The notes below the pieces were generated by a model that was not told the origin of the DNA, did not search any database, and was given only the letters and a program-made list of their open reading frames with translations. 64,000 nucleotides of DNA from CAVTPU01 sp963736695 (GTDB taxonomy: Bacteria; Actinomycetota; Actinomycetes; Mycobacteriales; Micromonosporaceae), in assembly GCA_963736695.1 (NCBI GenBank), contig CAVTPU010000004.1, positions 2,170,001 through 2,234,000 of the forward strand, read 5' to 3'. Shown piece after piece: positions 9,768 through 18,486 of this stretch; positions within the stretch are counted from its first letter, which is position 1; every line of letters starts with the position of its first letter. The position numbers and the translations under genes were made by a program.

Positions 9768-11231
9768 TCAATCGTCACCATCCGCGGCCGCCTCCGTGAC
9801 GTCACGTGCGGCGTTCGCGGCTGTCGCGGCCCGCGCGGCGGCGGTGCCCGCCCGGCGGCGCAGCACCCAGTCTTCGACGTTGCGTTGCTGCGCCCGGCCG
9901 ACCCCCAGCGCCCCCGGCGGGACATCCTTGACGATCACGCTGCCGGCCGCCGTATAGGCGCCGTCGCCGACGGTGACCGGCGCGACCAGCATGGTGTCCG
10001 ATCCGGTGCGCACGTGTGATCCCACGATGGTGCGGTGCTTCGTCACCCCGTCATAGTTGACCACGACGTTGGCCGCGCCGATATTGCTCTGCTCACCAAT
10101 CGTCGCATCGCCCACATAGGACAGGTGCGGGATCTTCGATCCGGCGCCGACCTCGGAGTTCTTTACCTCGACGAAGGTCCCGACCTTGCTCGCCGGATGC
10201 AACACCGTGCCTGGGCGCAGATAGGCATATGGTCCGATCAGCACCCGTTCGCCGATCGCGGCCTGCACCGCGTGGGCCCGGGTCACCTGGGCGCCGGTCC
10301 CGATCGAGCAGTCGATGATGGTGGTGTCCGGACCCACCGTCGCGCCCCGACCGACCACAGTGGATCCACGAAGATGGGTGCTGGGCTCGATCACCGAGTC
10401 GGGTTCCAGGGTCACGGTGACATCGATCCAGGTCGTCGCGGGGTCGATGATGGTCACCCCGGCACGCATCCAGTCCCGGTTGACCTGGTCGCGCAGCAAG
10501 GCCCGCAGGGTGGCGAGCTCCACCCGGTCGTTGCAGCCGAGCACCTCGGTGCTGTCGGTCGCCGGCCACGCCGTCACTGTGCGCCCCGAGTCGACCAACA
10601 GGGCGACCGCGTCGGTCAGATACTCCTCGCCCTGGTCGTTGTGGGTGGTGAGCTTGCCCAACGCCTGACCGAGCAGTGCGGCGTCGCAGGCATAGAGGCC
10701 CGCGTTGATCTCCTGAATGGCTCGCTGCTCAATGGTCGCGTCGCGCTCCTCGACGATCGCGTCAACGGCGCCGGTGGCGGGGTTTCGCACAATCCGACCG
10801 AAGCCGTACGGGTCGGTGAGGTGTGCGGTCAGCACGGTGACCGCCGACGCGGTGGCGTCGTGACACGCCACGAGGTCGACGAGGGTCTCTGGCCGCAGCA
10901 ACGGCACGTCGGCGTTGATGATCACAACGGTCCCGGTGGTGATCCCGGCCGACTCCAAGGCGACTCTGGCCGCGTGTCCGGTGCCTCGCTGCTCGGTCTG
11001 CTCAACGGTGATCACCTCGGGGGCGATCTCGTCGAGGTGCGTCGCGACCCGCTCGGCTCCGTGGCCCACCACCACGATGGTCCGGTCCGGACGCACCGCC
11101 TGCGCGGCGGCGAGCACGTGGCCGATAAGGGTGCGACCGAGAAGCGGATGCAGGACCTTCGGCGTCGTCTCGGACTTCATCCGCTTACCCTCGCCTGCGG
11201 CGAGGATGACTACCGTGCGTGGTTCGGTCAT
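9768..11231 (-). CDS. glmU: Bifunctional GlmU, UDP-GlcNAc synthesis
   Basis: The N-terminal domain is a uridylyltransferase with LAAGEGKRMKS near residue 10. The C-terminal domain is a left-handed beta-helix acetyltransferase built of hexapeptide repeats (for example VGDATIGEQSNIGAANVV and TVGDGAYTAAGSVI). Together they turn glucosamine 1-phosphate into UDP-N-acetylglucosamine for peptidoglycan and cell-wall linkage. The 487-residue length includes an Ala-rich C-terminal tail of about 25 residues, as in several actinobacteria. ATG 11231 follows GGGAG at about -10. It is followed by prs after 140 bases. Confidence 0.97.
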   Translation of the reverse strand: MTEPRTVVILAAGEGKRMKSETTPKVLHPLLGRTLIGHVLAAAQAVRPDRTIVVVGHGAERVATHLDEIAPEVITVEQTEQRGTGHAARVALESAGITTGTVVIINADVPLLRPETLVDLVACHDATASAVTVLTAHLTDPYGFGRIVRNPATGAVDAIVEERDATIEQRAIQEINAGLYACDAALLGQALGKLTTHNDQGEEYLTDAVALLVDSGRTVTAWPATDSTEVLGCNDRVELATLRALLRDQVNRDWMRAGVTIIDPATTWIDVTVTLEPDSVIEPSTHLRGSTVVGRGATVGPDTTIIDCSIGTGAQVTRAHAVQAAIGERVLIGPYAYLRPGTVLHPASKVGTFVEVKNSEVGAGSKIPHLSYVGDATIGEQSNIGAANVVVNYDGVTKHRTIVGSHVRTGSDTMLVAPVTVGDGAYTAAGSVIVKDVPPGALGVGRAQQRNVEDWVLRRRAGTAAARAATAANAARDVTEAAADGDD

Positions 11232-11383
11232 TGGCCAGCTCCCATCACCACAGAACGTCCGATGAGCCTCATGCTAGTCAGCGACGCGGGCCGGCAGAGT
11301 CCCGCCCGCGTAAGACCCGCCCCGCGGGCGTGGTCGGGAGTGGCTGATCGGGGCACAGCCGCCGCCGATCAATACTGATGCTG

Positions 11384-11456
11384 CTGGGACGCCTGGACTC
11401 GAACCAGGACCTTCCACATCCAAAGTGTGGCGGGCTGCCAATTACCCCACGTCCCA
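11384..11456 (-). tRNA. tRNA-Gln (TTG anticodon)
   Basis: The minus strand folds as a tRNA with seven-base acceptor stem TGGGACG/CGTCCCA, anticodon loop CTTTGGA giving anticodon TTG (Gln), and T-loop GGTTCGAGTCC. The discriminator base is G and CCA is not encoded. It sits upstream of glmU, a position also seen in other actinobacteria. Confidence 0.93.
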
Positions 11457-11863
11457 TCCTGGTCCGTCAGCCTAGCGGGTCGGAACCGAGACCGTCGTCC
11501 GGGTTTTGCTCCGTGGCGCGGCGGGCCGCCCCTTTTTACCACACGTGACCGGGTCGGCCCGCCGCGACCCAGGTGCGCGGCTCGAATCGATGACGCCCGG
11601 TGGTGGGCTACGGCTACGTCACCGTAGGCCGAGATGGCCGGTGGGCGTCGAATCGACACACGTACGATGACCGGGCCTGGATGATCGGGTTGCCAGAGTC
11701 GGACCGGCGATGACGTCGGACGAAACCGCCGGACGAGACGACCGGCATGACGAGCGGGATGCGGTGCCGGGTGACGACGGAGAAGGACGTTGAGATCCAT
11801 GGGGGAAGTGCCGGTGACGGCACCCAACGCACCCGGCCGCAACCCAATCACGGCAAGGTCCGC
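11457..11863. other. 407-base intergenic region between tRNA-Gln and TetR gene
   Basis: No convincing gene is present; the TetR frame is open back to 11747 but without a good ribosome site. The only structure that I see is an inverted repeat CTACGG (11608-11613) / CCGTAG (11622-11627), extendable to GGCTACGG/CCGTAGGCC with a bulge. It could be an operator for the divergently placed TetR gene; this is a guess. Confidence 0.4.
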
Positions 11864-12466
11864 ATGTCGTCGGCACAACGCCGCGAACAGCTTATCGCCG
11901 TGGGCCGTCGTGTCTTCGCCGAGAAGGGCATCGACGCCACCTCGGTCGAGGAGGTCGCGGCGCGGGCCAAGGTCTCCAAACCGGTGATCTACGAACACTT
12001 TGGGGGCAAGGAAGGCCTCTACGCCGTGGTGGTCGACAGGGAGGTGCGCGCGCTGCTCGACCGAGTCACCACCGCGCTGACCGCCGGGCATCCCAGGGAG
12101 CTGCTCGAGCAGGCGGCACTCGCGTTGCTCGACTATATCGAGGAGGAGGCCGACGGCTTTCGCGTGCTTGTGCGCGAGTCGCCGGTCGGCTCGTCGACGG
12201 GCAATTTCTCGTCGGTGCTCAACGACGTGGCGCACCAGGTCGAACACATCCTCGGGTCGGAGTTCAAGTCCCGCGGCTTTGACCCGAAGCTCGCCGAGCT
12301 CTATTCGCAGGCACTGGTCGGCATGGTCGCGCTCACCGGGCGATGGTGGTTGGATGCGCGCCGGCCGCGCAAGGAGACAGTCGCCGGCCATCTGGTGAAT
12401 CTCGCCTGGAACGGGCTGTCAAACCTGGAGTCCAAGCCCGCGTTGACCACCCGGAAGCGACACTGA
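11864..12466 (+). CDS. TetR-family transcriptional regulator
   Basis: The protein has about 200 residues. The N-terminal helix-turn-helix is clear (TSVEEVAARAKVSKPVIYEHF, then GGKEGLY, residues ~25-55), and the C-terminal part is an all-helical ligand domain. The start ATG 11864 gives MSSAQRREQ, the usual distance to the HTH; the upstream extension to 11747 has no family similarity. A TetR gene next to glmU is conserved in mycobacteria, which supports a chromosomal housekeeping position. The ligand and targets are unknown. Confidence 0.9.
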   Translation: MSSAQRREQLIAVGRRVFAEKGIDATSVEEVAARAKVSKPVIYEHFGGKEGLYAVVVDREVRALLDRVTTALTAGHPRELLEQAALALLDYIEEEADGFRVLVRESPVGSSTGNFSSVLNDVAHQVEHILGSEFKSRGFDPKLAELYSQALVGMVALTGRWWLDARRPRKETVAGHLVNLAWNGLSNLESKPALTTRKRH

Positions 12467-12469
12467 CCG

Positions 12470-12937
12470 TCAGGCGAAGTTTCCCCCGTGGCGGAACGAC
12501 TCCTCACATCCCACGTCCGCCGAACTGCCGACCTTGCCATAGAGACCGGCGGTGAGCAGCACTGTGCCGATGATGAACGAGACGACGCACGTCGCCATGG
12601 TGAATCCGAGCAGGTTCAGCCCGGTGCGCAACAGGGTCATCATCGCGAATCCCGCGACGAGGAAGACCGATCCGCCGATGAGGTTGATCCATCGATCGAG
12701 GTTGCCGCCGAGAAACCCGCCGACCACGACGATCGCGCCGGCCACGATGGAGAGGATCGCGAAGGAGAGGTTGGTCTTGAGCCCGAGCACCCAGGGCAGC
12801 CCGTCTTGGGCGAACATCGGTTCTCCCCGCGTCTGCACCACGCCCGCGATGCCGAAGATCAACACGTAGAGCCCGCAGACGACGGCGAGCCCCCGATAGA
12901 GCGGCTGCAGGCGATGGTTGACCGGGATATGCGCCAT
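12470..12937 (-). CDS. DUF4383-type small membrane protein
   Basis: This 155-residue protein has four hydrophobic helices (LAVVCGLYVLIFGIAGVV; LSFAILSIVAGAIVVVGGFL; INLIGGSVFLVAGFAMMTLL; ATCVVSFIIGTVLLTAGLYG) and the C-terminal GLYGKVG seen in DUF4383 proteins. The start ATG 12937 gives MAHIPVNHRLQ; the longer frame overlaps the ABC-F gene. A weak -10-like GACAAT ends six bases before the ATG, so the mRNA could be leaderless. Function is unknown. It converges on the TetR gene with only three bases between stops. Confidence 0.8.
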   Translation of the reverse strand: MAHIPVNHRLQPLYRGLAVVCGLYVLIFGIAGVVQTRGEPMFAQDGLPWVLGLKTNLSFAILSIVAGAIVVVGGFLGGNLDRWINLIGGSVFLVAGFAMMTLLRTGLNLLGFTMATCVVSFIIGTVLLTAGLYGKVGSSADVGCEESFRHGGNFA

Positions 12938-12956
12938 GCCTGCATTGTCCGACTCC

Positions 12957-14795
12957 TCACCCGGCGACGTCGCAGGTTTCGGCGAGTTCCAGCCACGACT
13001 CCTCTGCGGCCTGCCGCTGGGCCTGCACCTCACGAAGCTTCGCGTCGAGCTCGCTCACCTTGGCGAAGTCGGTCGCGTGTGCGGCGAGCTCCTCATGCAA
13101 CCGCGCTTCCTGCTGATCCCACTTGCTGATCTGCCGCTCCAGACGGCTCAGTTCCTTTTTCGCGACACGCAACTCCCCCGCGCCCAACCGGCCGTCACCC
13201 GGACCCCCGCCCGGCCCAGCCGCTTCGGCCGCGCCCCGCACCGGGCCGCTCCCGGCAGGCGTGGTGTCGCCAAGGCCGGCTGCGTCGCCCTGCATCGCCA
13301 GAAACTGATCGATCCCACCGGGCAGATGGGTGAGCTGACCATCGCCGGAGACCGCATAGACCGTGTCACAAACCCGCTCGACGAGATAACGGTCGTGGGA
13401 GGCGATCACCATCGTGCCGGGCCACGTGTCGAGCAGGTCCTCCAACGCGGCCAGCGTGTCGGTGTCGAGGTCGTTGGTCGGCTCGTCGAGCAGCAACACG
13501 TTTGGTTCGCCGGCGAGCAGGCGCAACAGTTGCAGCCGCCGACGCTCCCCGCCGGAGAGATCCGCCACATGTGTCCACAATCGACCTTCGGTAAAGCCGA
13601 AGACCTCGGCGAGTTGCGACGCGGAGAGGTCCCGGCCGCCGAGATTCACCCGCCGGGCGACCTGTTCGACGGACTCCAACACCCGCGCCCCGCCGGGCAG
13701 TTCCGCCAGTTCCTGGGACAGGAACGCGGTGCGCACCGTCGTGCCGACCGTCACCGAACCCTCGTCCGGGGTGCGCCGCAAGGCAAGCAGATTGAGCAAT
13801 GTGGACTTGCCCGCGCCGTTGGCACCGATGAGGCCGATCCGGTCGCCCGGACCAACAAGCCAATCGACATGATCGAACAGGGTACGGGCACCCACTCGCA
13901 CGGTGGCCCCAGAGAGCTCGAAGACCTGTTTGCCCAGGCGTGCGGTGGCGAGCCGGTGCAGCGACACGGCGTCTCTCGGCTCGGGCACGTCGGCGATGAG
14001 CGCGTTCGCCGCGTCGATGCGAAACTTCGGCTTGGAGGTGCGCGCCGGTGGGCCGCGGCGCAGCCACGCGATCTCCTTGCGCAACAGATTTTGCCGACGC
14101 GACTCGGTCGCGGCCGCCACTCGCAGCCGCTCCGCGCGGGCAAGCGTCCACGCCGCGTACCCACCCTCGTAGGACCGCACGGTTCGATCCGCGACCTCCC
14201 ACGTCCGGTCGCAGACCTCGTCGAGAAACCACCTGTCGTGGGTGACCACCACGAGCGTCCCACCACGACCGCGCAGATGGCCGGCGAGCCACGCGATGCC
14301 CGCCACGTCGAGGTGGTTGGTCGGCTCGTCGAGCACCAACACATCCCACGACCGCACGAGCAGCGCGGCCAGCGCCACCCGGCGGCGTTCCCCACCCGAC
14401 ATCGAGCCCACCGGTGCGTCCAACCCGAGACCCGGCATGCCGAGTCCCGACAGGACTGTCCGAATGCCGGCGTCGCCGGCCCATTCGTGTTCGGCGACGA
14501 AGGCGGCGGGCAGCCACGCGTCGCCGACCACCACCCCCCGCACTGTCACCTCAGGGGCGAAATCCATGCTCTGGGGCAGCGTCGCCGCCCTCAGGTCGCG
14601 GCGATGGCTGACCCGACCGGCATCGGGCTCCTCAGCCTTGGTGAGCAGTTTCAGCAGGGTCGACTTGCCCGTGCCGTTGAGCCCGACCACGCCGACCCGC
14701 TCGTTGTCGTCGAGTCCCAGCGAGACATCGACGAGGAGCGGTCCGGCCGCGCCGTACCCTTTGCTCACCTTGTCAAGGCTGATAATGTTCGCCAC
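12957..14795 (-). CDS. ABC-F family ATPase with C-terminal coiled coil
   Basis: This 612-residue soluble protein has two ABC domains and no membrane part. Walker A motifs are GLNGTGKST and GANGAGKST, signatures are MSGGERRRVA and LSGGERRRLQ, and Walker B motifs with the following Asp are LVLDEPTNHLD and LLLDEPTNDLD. The last ~80 residues are a charged coiled coil (KKELSRLERQISKWDQQEA...), as in Uup/YheS-like members. ABC-F proteins act on the ribosome, rescuing stalled translation or protecting from antibiotics, rather than transporting. Its location beside ispE and rsmA in a housekeeping block argues for a general translation role. Confidence 0.92.
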   Translation of the reverse strand: MANIISLDKVSKGYGAAGPLLVDVSLGLDDNERVGVVGLNGTGKSTLLKLLTKAEEPDAGRVSHRRDLRAATLPQSMDFAPEVTVRGVVVGDAWLPAAFVAEHEWAGDAGIRTVLSGLGMPGLGLDAPVGSMSGGERRRVALAALLVRSWDVLVLDEPTNHLDVAGIAWLAGHLRGRGGTLVVVTHDRWFLDEVCDRTWEVADRTVRSYEGGYAAWTLARAERLRVAAATESRRQNLLRKEIAWLRRGPPARTSKPKFRIDAANALIADVPEPRDAVSLHRLATARLGKQVFELSGATVRVGARTLFDHVDWLVGPGDRIGLIGANGAGKSTLLNLLALRRTPDEGSVTVGTTVRTAFLSQELAELPGGARVLESVEQVARRVNLGGRDLSASQLAEVFGFTEGRLWTHVADLSGGERRRLQLLRLLAGEPNVLLLDEPTNDLDTDTLAALEDLLDTWPGTMVIASHDRYLVERVCDTVYAVSGDGQLTHLPGGIDQFLAMQGDAAGLGDTTPAGSGPVRGAAEAAGPGGGPGDGRLGAGELRVAKKELSRLERQISKWDQQEARLHEELAAHATDFAKVSELDAKLREVQAQRQAAEESWLELAETCDVAG

Positions 14796-14879
14796 CCGCG
14801 GGCCTCACTTGTCTCGGATCAGGTTTCGTGCTGACGGCGAGCCTGCCGCACCGGCGATTATGACGCGCGAGGCGGATGC

Positions 14880-15827
14880 TCAGATGAGACGGGCGCCCGG
14901 CACCGGCCCGTGCGCGCTGCGCACCACGCGGCCGACCCCGCGTGTGTCGATGTCGGCCGACACCGTCGCGGCGTGGTCGCCGTCGCGGCACAGGAAGACG
15001 CACGTGGGGCCGGATCCGGAGACCAGGCCGGCCAGCGCCCCCGCACTGGCTCCCGCGTCGAGAGTCTGCCGCAGATGGGGGCGCAGCGACAACGCCGCCG
15101 GCTGCAGGTCGTTGACCAGGCCCTCGGCGAGCACTCGTGGATCGTGCTGGCGCAGGGCTGCGAGCAGGTGCTCGGGGCTGCCCGCGGGCGGCGGCGGGGT
15201 GGACTCGGTGCGCAGCCGATCGAGTTCGTGATAGACCTCGGGGGTGGACAGCCCCCCGTCGGCGATCACCACCACCCAGTGCCACGCGTGACCGGAGGCG
15301 AGCACGGGACTGACCGCCTCGCCCCGGCCGGTGCCGAGCGCGGTGCCGCCAAGCACGAGGAACGGCACATCGGAGCCGAGATCGGCGGCGAGGCTGGCCA
15401 ACTCCTCCCGGTTGAGACCCGTGCCCCACAGCGCGTCACAGGCGACGAGGGTGGCGGCCGCGTCGGCGCTGCCGCCGGCGAGCCCGGCCGCGAGCGGGAT
15501 CTGCTTGCGCAGATGCAGTCGGACGGTTGGGGCGTGTCCGGTCGCCTCGGCGAGCGCGTGAACGGCCTTCACCGCGAGATTCGTGTGATCGAGCGCCAAC
15601 TGCCCGGCGCCCTCGCCATCCATCGTCAGCGCGAGTGTCTCGGCCGGACGGGCCGAGATCTCGTCATAGATCGAGATGGCGTGATAGACGGTGGCGAGCT
15701 CGTGATAGCCGTCCGGGCGCAGCGGTCCAACCCCGAGATGCAGGTTGATCTTGGCTGGCACGCGAACCTTGACCGGGCCACGCGCGGCCGGGCGAGGATG
15801 GTCGTCCTCCCACAGCGGTTCGCTCAC
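14880..15827 (-). CDS. ispE: 4-diphosphocytidyl-2-C-methyl-D-erythritol kinase
   Basis: This GHMP kinase carries out the ATP-dependent phosphorylation step of the non-mevalonate isoprenoid pathway. Seen in the 315 residues: KVRVPAKINLHLGVG at the N-terminus (substrate Lys/Asn strand), the ATP-binding glycine loop PLAAGLAGGSADAA, and the C-terminal GHMP motif LVSGSGPTCVF. The order tatD-rsmA-ispE-ABC-F matches that of other actinobacteria, though the resuscitation-promoting factor gene usual between tatD and rsmA is absent here. Confidence 0.96.
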   Translation of the reverse strand: MSEPLWEDDHPRPAARGPVKVRVPAKINLHLGVGPLRPDGYHELATVYHAISIYDEISARPAETLALTMDGEGAGQLALDHTNLAVKAVHALAEATGHAPTVRLHLRKQIPLAAGLAGGSADAAATLVACDALWGTGLNREELASLAADLGSDVPFLVLGGTALGTGRGEAVSPVLASGHAWHWVVVIADGGLSTPEVYHELDRLRTESTPPPPAGSPEHLLAALRQHDPRVLAEGLVNDLQPAALSLRPHLRQTLDAGASAGALAGLVSGSGPTCVFLCRDGDHAATVSADIDTRGVGRVVRSAHGPVPGARLI

Positions 15828-15878
15828 GACGGGGTGTCCCCTGTCGACTCCGTCGGCTGCGCGATCATGGGACGCAGT

Positions 15879-16781
15879 TTACCCGCGTGAGGGGGGTGAC
15901 GGGTGCGCCGCCGCGATCGCCGCGAACTGGGCGACGTCGAGCTGCTCGCCACGCGCGGTCGGTGGCACCCCGGCCCGGGTGAGGATCTCCACCGCCGCGT
16001 CGGCACCGCCAGCCCATCCGGCCAGAGCCGAACGCAGCATCTTTCGGCGCTGCGCAAAGGCTGCGTCGACGACGGCGAAGACGACCCCTCGCGACGGTGT
16101 CGGCCCCAGCCGGTCCGGCACCTGCGGCGGGTCGCGGCGGGTGAAGGCGACCAGGCCCGACTCCACGTTGGGGGTGGGCCAGAAGACGCTCGCGGGCACC
16201 CGACCGGCCGACTTGGCCGTGGCGTGCCAGGCGAGCTTCACGCTCGGCACGCCATAGACCTTGGAGCCTGGTGGGGCGATCAGCCGGTCCGCCACCTCCA
16301 GCTGCACCATGACCAGTCCGTGCCGCAACCCCGGCAACTCGGCGAGCAGGCGCAGCACCACGGGAACCGCCACGTTGTAGGGCAGGTTGGCCACCAGCGC
16401 GGTCGGCGTCGGCACGAGGTCGGTGGCGACCACCGTGAGCGCGTCGCGGTGGTGCACCCGAAGCCGATCGGCCCAGCCGGGCGCCCGCCCGGCCGCCGTC
16501 TCCGGCAGTCGGGCGGCGAGCGTGGCGTCGATCTCGACCGCGTGCACACACGCCGCGGCCGGCAGCAGCGCCAGAGTGAGCGAACCGAGGCCGGGCCCCA
16601 CCTCGACCACCACGTCGGTCGGGTCGACGCCGGCGGCCTTGACGATGCGGCGCACCGTGTTGGGGTCGTGGACGAAGTTCTGGCCCAGGGTTTTGGTGGG
16701 GCGCACACCGAGCGCCGTCGCGAGATCACGGATCTCGGCGGGACCGAGCAGCCTCGGCGGTTCGACTGTCGAGTGAGTCAT
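15879..16781 (-). CDS. rsmA: 16S rRNA dimethyladenosine transferase (KsgA)
   Basis: This enzyme dimethylates two adjacent adenosines in the 3'-terminal hairpin of 16S rRNA during small-subunit maturation, using SAM. Motifs are KTLGQNFVHDPNTV (N-terminal family signature), VVEVGPGLGSLT (SAM motif I) and NLPYNVAVPVVL (the N-L/I-P-Y/F catalytic motif IV). I chose ATG 16781 (MTHSTVEPPRLLG), giving 300 residues; the frame stays open to 16907, but that extension contains tandem VDVPDG units from an 18-base repeat and overlaps tatD. Confidence 0.95.
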   Translation of the reverse strand: MTHSTVEPPRLLGPAEIRDLATALGVRPTKTLGQNFVHDPNTVRRIVKAAGVDPTDVVVEVGPGLGSLTLALLPAAACVHAVEIDATLAARLPETAAGRAPGWADRLRVHHRDALTVVATDLVPTPTALVANLPYNVAVPVVLRLLAELPGLRHGLVMVQLEVADRLIAPPGSKVYGVPSVKLAWHATAKSAGRVPASVFWPTPNVESGLVAFTRRDPPQVPDRLGPTPSRGVVFAVVDAAFAQRRKMLRSALAGWAGGADAAVEILTRAGVPPTARGEQLDVAQFAAIAAAHPSPPSRG

Positions 16782-16813
16782 CGGCCCACCGCGGTCGGGT
16801 TCCGCACCATCGG

Positions 16814-16860
16814 GCACGTCAACACCGTCGGGCACGTCAACACTGTCGCCGCACGTCAAC
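16814..16860. repeat. Three tandem copies of an ~18-base unit
   Basis: The decamer GCACGTCAAC occurs at 16814, 16832 and 16851, within near-identical 18-19 base units. The array spans the end of tatD and the gap before rsmA. Read on the minus strand it would encode VDVPDG repeats in a longer rsmA frame that I consider non-native. Confidence 0.7.
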
Positions 16861-17719
16861 GCCACGGGCCGAAGACGCGCTCGCCGTTGGCCGAGATCGT
16901 GGCGCACAGTTCATCGAGGTCGGCGCCGGTGACCTCCGCGAGGGTCGCGACGGTCAACGGCACCAGATAGGACCCGTTCGGCCGTCCCCGAAACGGCACC
17001 GGGGTGAGAAACGGGGCGTCCGTCTCGACGAGCATCTGGTCGCGCGGCGTGACCGCCGCGGCCTCGCGAAGGCCGACAGCGTTGGCGAAGGTCAACGTGC
17101 CGGCGAAACTCAAGACAAAACCGCGGCGTACGCACTGCGCGGCGAACTCGGCGTCACCGGAGAAACAGTGGAAGACGACCGTCTCCGGCGCACCCTCGTC
17201 GTCGAGCACCCGCAGCACGTCGGCGTGCGCGTCCCGGTCATGGATCACCAGTGTTTTGCCGGTGTTCTTCGCGATGGCGATGTGGGCCCGAAAACTCTGT
17301 TCCTGAACAGCGCGGCCGTTCTCGCCCGTACGGAAATGGTCGAGTCCGGTCTCGCCGATGCCTCGCACCCGGGCGAGCGCGGCGAGCGCCTCGATCTGGC
17401 GCAGCGATTCGTCGAGATCGGCCAGGCGTGGGGCTTCGTTGGGGTGCAACGCCACGGTCGCCAGGACGGCCGGCTCCCGTTCGGCCAGGCTCGCGCCCCA
17501 CTGCGACGAGGCGACGTCGATGCCCACCTGCACCAGGCGGTCGACCCCCACCCGCGCGGCTTGGGCGATCTGCTCGGCCGGGTCGGTGCCGACGATGTCG
17601 AGATGGGCGTGACTGTCCATAATGGCCACCGACAATGGCGGCGGTTCCGGTGGTGGCTCGCCTCGGCGCCCGGCGGCCCGCGCCGGATGCGAGGCCGAGG
17701 TGGTGTTGTGTGCGGTCAT
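16856..17719 (-). CDS. tatD: TatD-family metal-dependent hydrolase (DNase)
   Basis: This amidohydrolase-fold phosphodiesterase of the TatD family (3'-5' exonuclease activity in characterised members) has its metal ligands visible: HAHLD near the N-terminus, GETGLD (Glu), HDRDAH, HCFSG and TDAPFLTP. The first ~30 residues are a Pro/Ala-rich extension (PPEPPPLSVAIMDSHAHLD); translation may instead begin closer to MDSHAHLD. It starts the minus-strand run tatD-rsmA-ispE-ABC-F. Confidence 0.93.
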   Translation of the reverse strand: MTAHNTTSASHPARAAGRRGEPPPEPPPLSVAIMDSHAHLDIVGTDPAEQIAQAARVGVDRLVQVGIDVASSQWGASLAEREPAVLATVALHPNEAPRLADLDESLRQIEALAALARVRGIGETGLDHFRTGENGRAVQEQSFRAHIAIAKNTGKTLVIHDRDAHADVLRVLDDEGAPETVVFHCFSGDAEFAAQCVRRGFVLSFAGTLTFANAVGLREAAAVTPRDQMLVETDAPFLTPVPFRGRPNGSYLVPLTVATLAEVTGADLDELCATISANGERVFGPWR

Positions 17720-17793
17720 CGTGGCAGAAATCCTATCCGGCCGGGTTGGACGGCCGATGCCGACACCAACCCGGCGGCGGGCGTGGCGTCGGA

Positions 17794-18309
17794 TCAGTCT
17801 CCGGTGACCCCGTCGACGCGTTCCCGAATCAGGTCCGCGTGCCCGTTATGCCGGGCATATTCCTCGATCATGTGCAGATAGACCCATCGCAGGCTGTGGT
17901 CTCCACGGGGGTGACTGAACGTGCTGTCGAGCGGAATATTGGCGACCGCCTGTTCGGCCAGCCGGCACTCCTGTTGGAAAGTCGCGATATCGGCCGCCGC
18001 GTCGGCGGTGCCGACGTCGTCGAAGTCGCCGTCGGGGCTCTCCTCGGTGCAGAAGACGTCGGTCAGCTCCTCGCCCGCCGCGCGCCGGCGAAACCACCAG
18101 CGTTCGACCTCGGTCATGTGCCGCACGAGGCCGAGCAGGGTGAGTGCCGACGGCGGCACCTCCCGACGGATAAGTTGCTCGGCCGTGAGCCCCGCGCACT
18201 TGAGCAACAGGGTCTGCCGGTGAAAGTCGAGCCAACTGGTGAGCAGCGCCCGCTCATCGCCGACTTTGAGCGTCAGCGGGCGGGCGATCTCTGGTGCTGT
18301 CCATGTCAT
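17794..18309 (-). CDS. DinB/DUF664-type protein
   Basis: The protein has 171 residues. It begins MTWTAPEIARP, and contains the helical core with LGLVRHMTEVERWWFRRR and the C-terminal LRWVYLHMIEEYARHNGHADLIRE. The three spaced histidines (RHM, LHM, RHNGH) are the metal-ligand pattern of the DinB/YfiT/mycothiol-S-transferase fold. Members bind a divalent metal and often use mycothiol or bacillithiol; the substrate here is unknown. I placed the start at ATG 18309, where the family similarity begins. The region upstream toward the divergent gene contains a long palindrome. Confidence 0.85.
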   Translation of the reverse strand: MTWTAPEIARPLTLKVGDERALLTSWLDFHRQTLLLKCAGLTAEQLIRREVPPSALTLLGLVRHMTEVERWWFRRRAAGEELTDVFCTEESPDGDFDDVGTADAAADIATFQQECRLAEQAVANIPLDSTFSHPRGDHSLRWVYLHMIEEYARHNGHADLIRERVDGVTGD

Positions 18310-18360
18310 CGGTCGATCATGTAGGTCGCCGCATGCGACACGCCACCGGTTTACCTTTGT

Positions 18361-18430
18361 CGGCGCGATCATGAAGCTAGTTGTCATGATCGGACCGTCG
18401 ATCATGGGCACCAGCTTCATGATCGCGCCG
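18361..18430. repeat. Nested palindrome in divergent intergenic region
   Basis: Outer arms of 18 perfect bases at 18361-18378 (CGGCGCGATCATGAAGCT) and 18413-18430. Inside lies a second inverted repeat CATGATCG (18385-18392) / CGATCATG (18399-18406). Flanking T-rich and A-rich bases partly continue the pairing. It lies between divergent starts, so it is not a simple terminator; it may be a REP-like element or operator. Confidence 0.85.
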
Positions 18431-18474
18431 AAAAGGGTTCAGCCGGCGTTCACCCGACCTCCCGCCGCCTCGGT

Positions 18475-18480
18475 TAGGTT
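18475..18480 (+). promoter_or_regulatory. Extended -10-like TAGGTT, leaderless start
   Basis: TAGGTT fits the actinobacterial TANNNT -10 element and ends exactly six bases before GTG 18487, the spacing expected for a leaderless mRNA that begins at its start codon. No Shine-Dalgarno site is present. Confidence 0.5.
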
Positions 18481-18486
18481 CGCACC

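Noticed and set aside
10035..11378. 447-residue open frame on the plus strand
   Set aside because: Shadow of glmU caused by high GC; no start site or domain.
12918..14834. 638-residue open frame on the plus strand
   Set aside because: It is wholly antisense to the ABC-F gene, whose motifs are complete; the plus-strand product is Arg/His/Pro-rich without any family signal.
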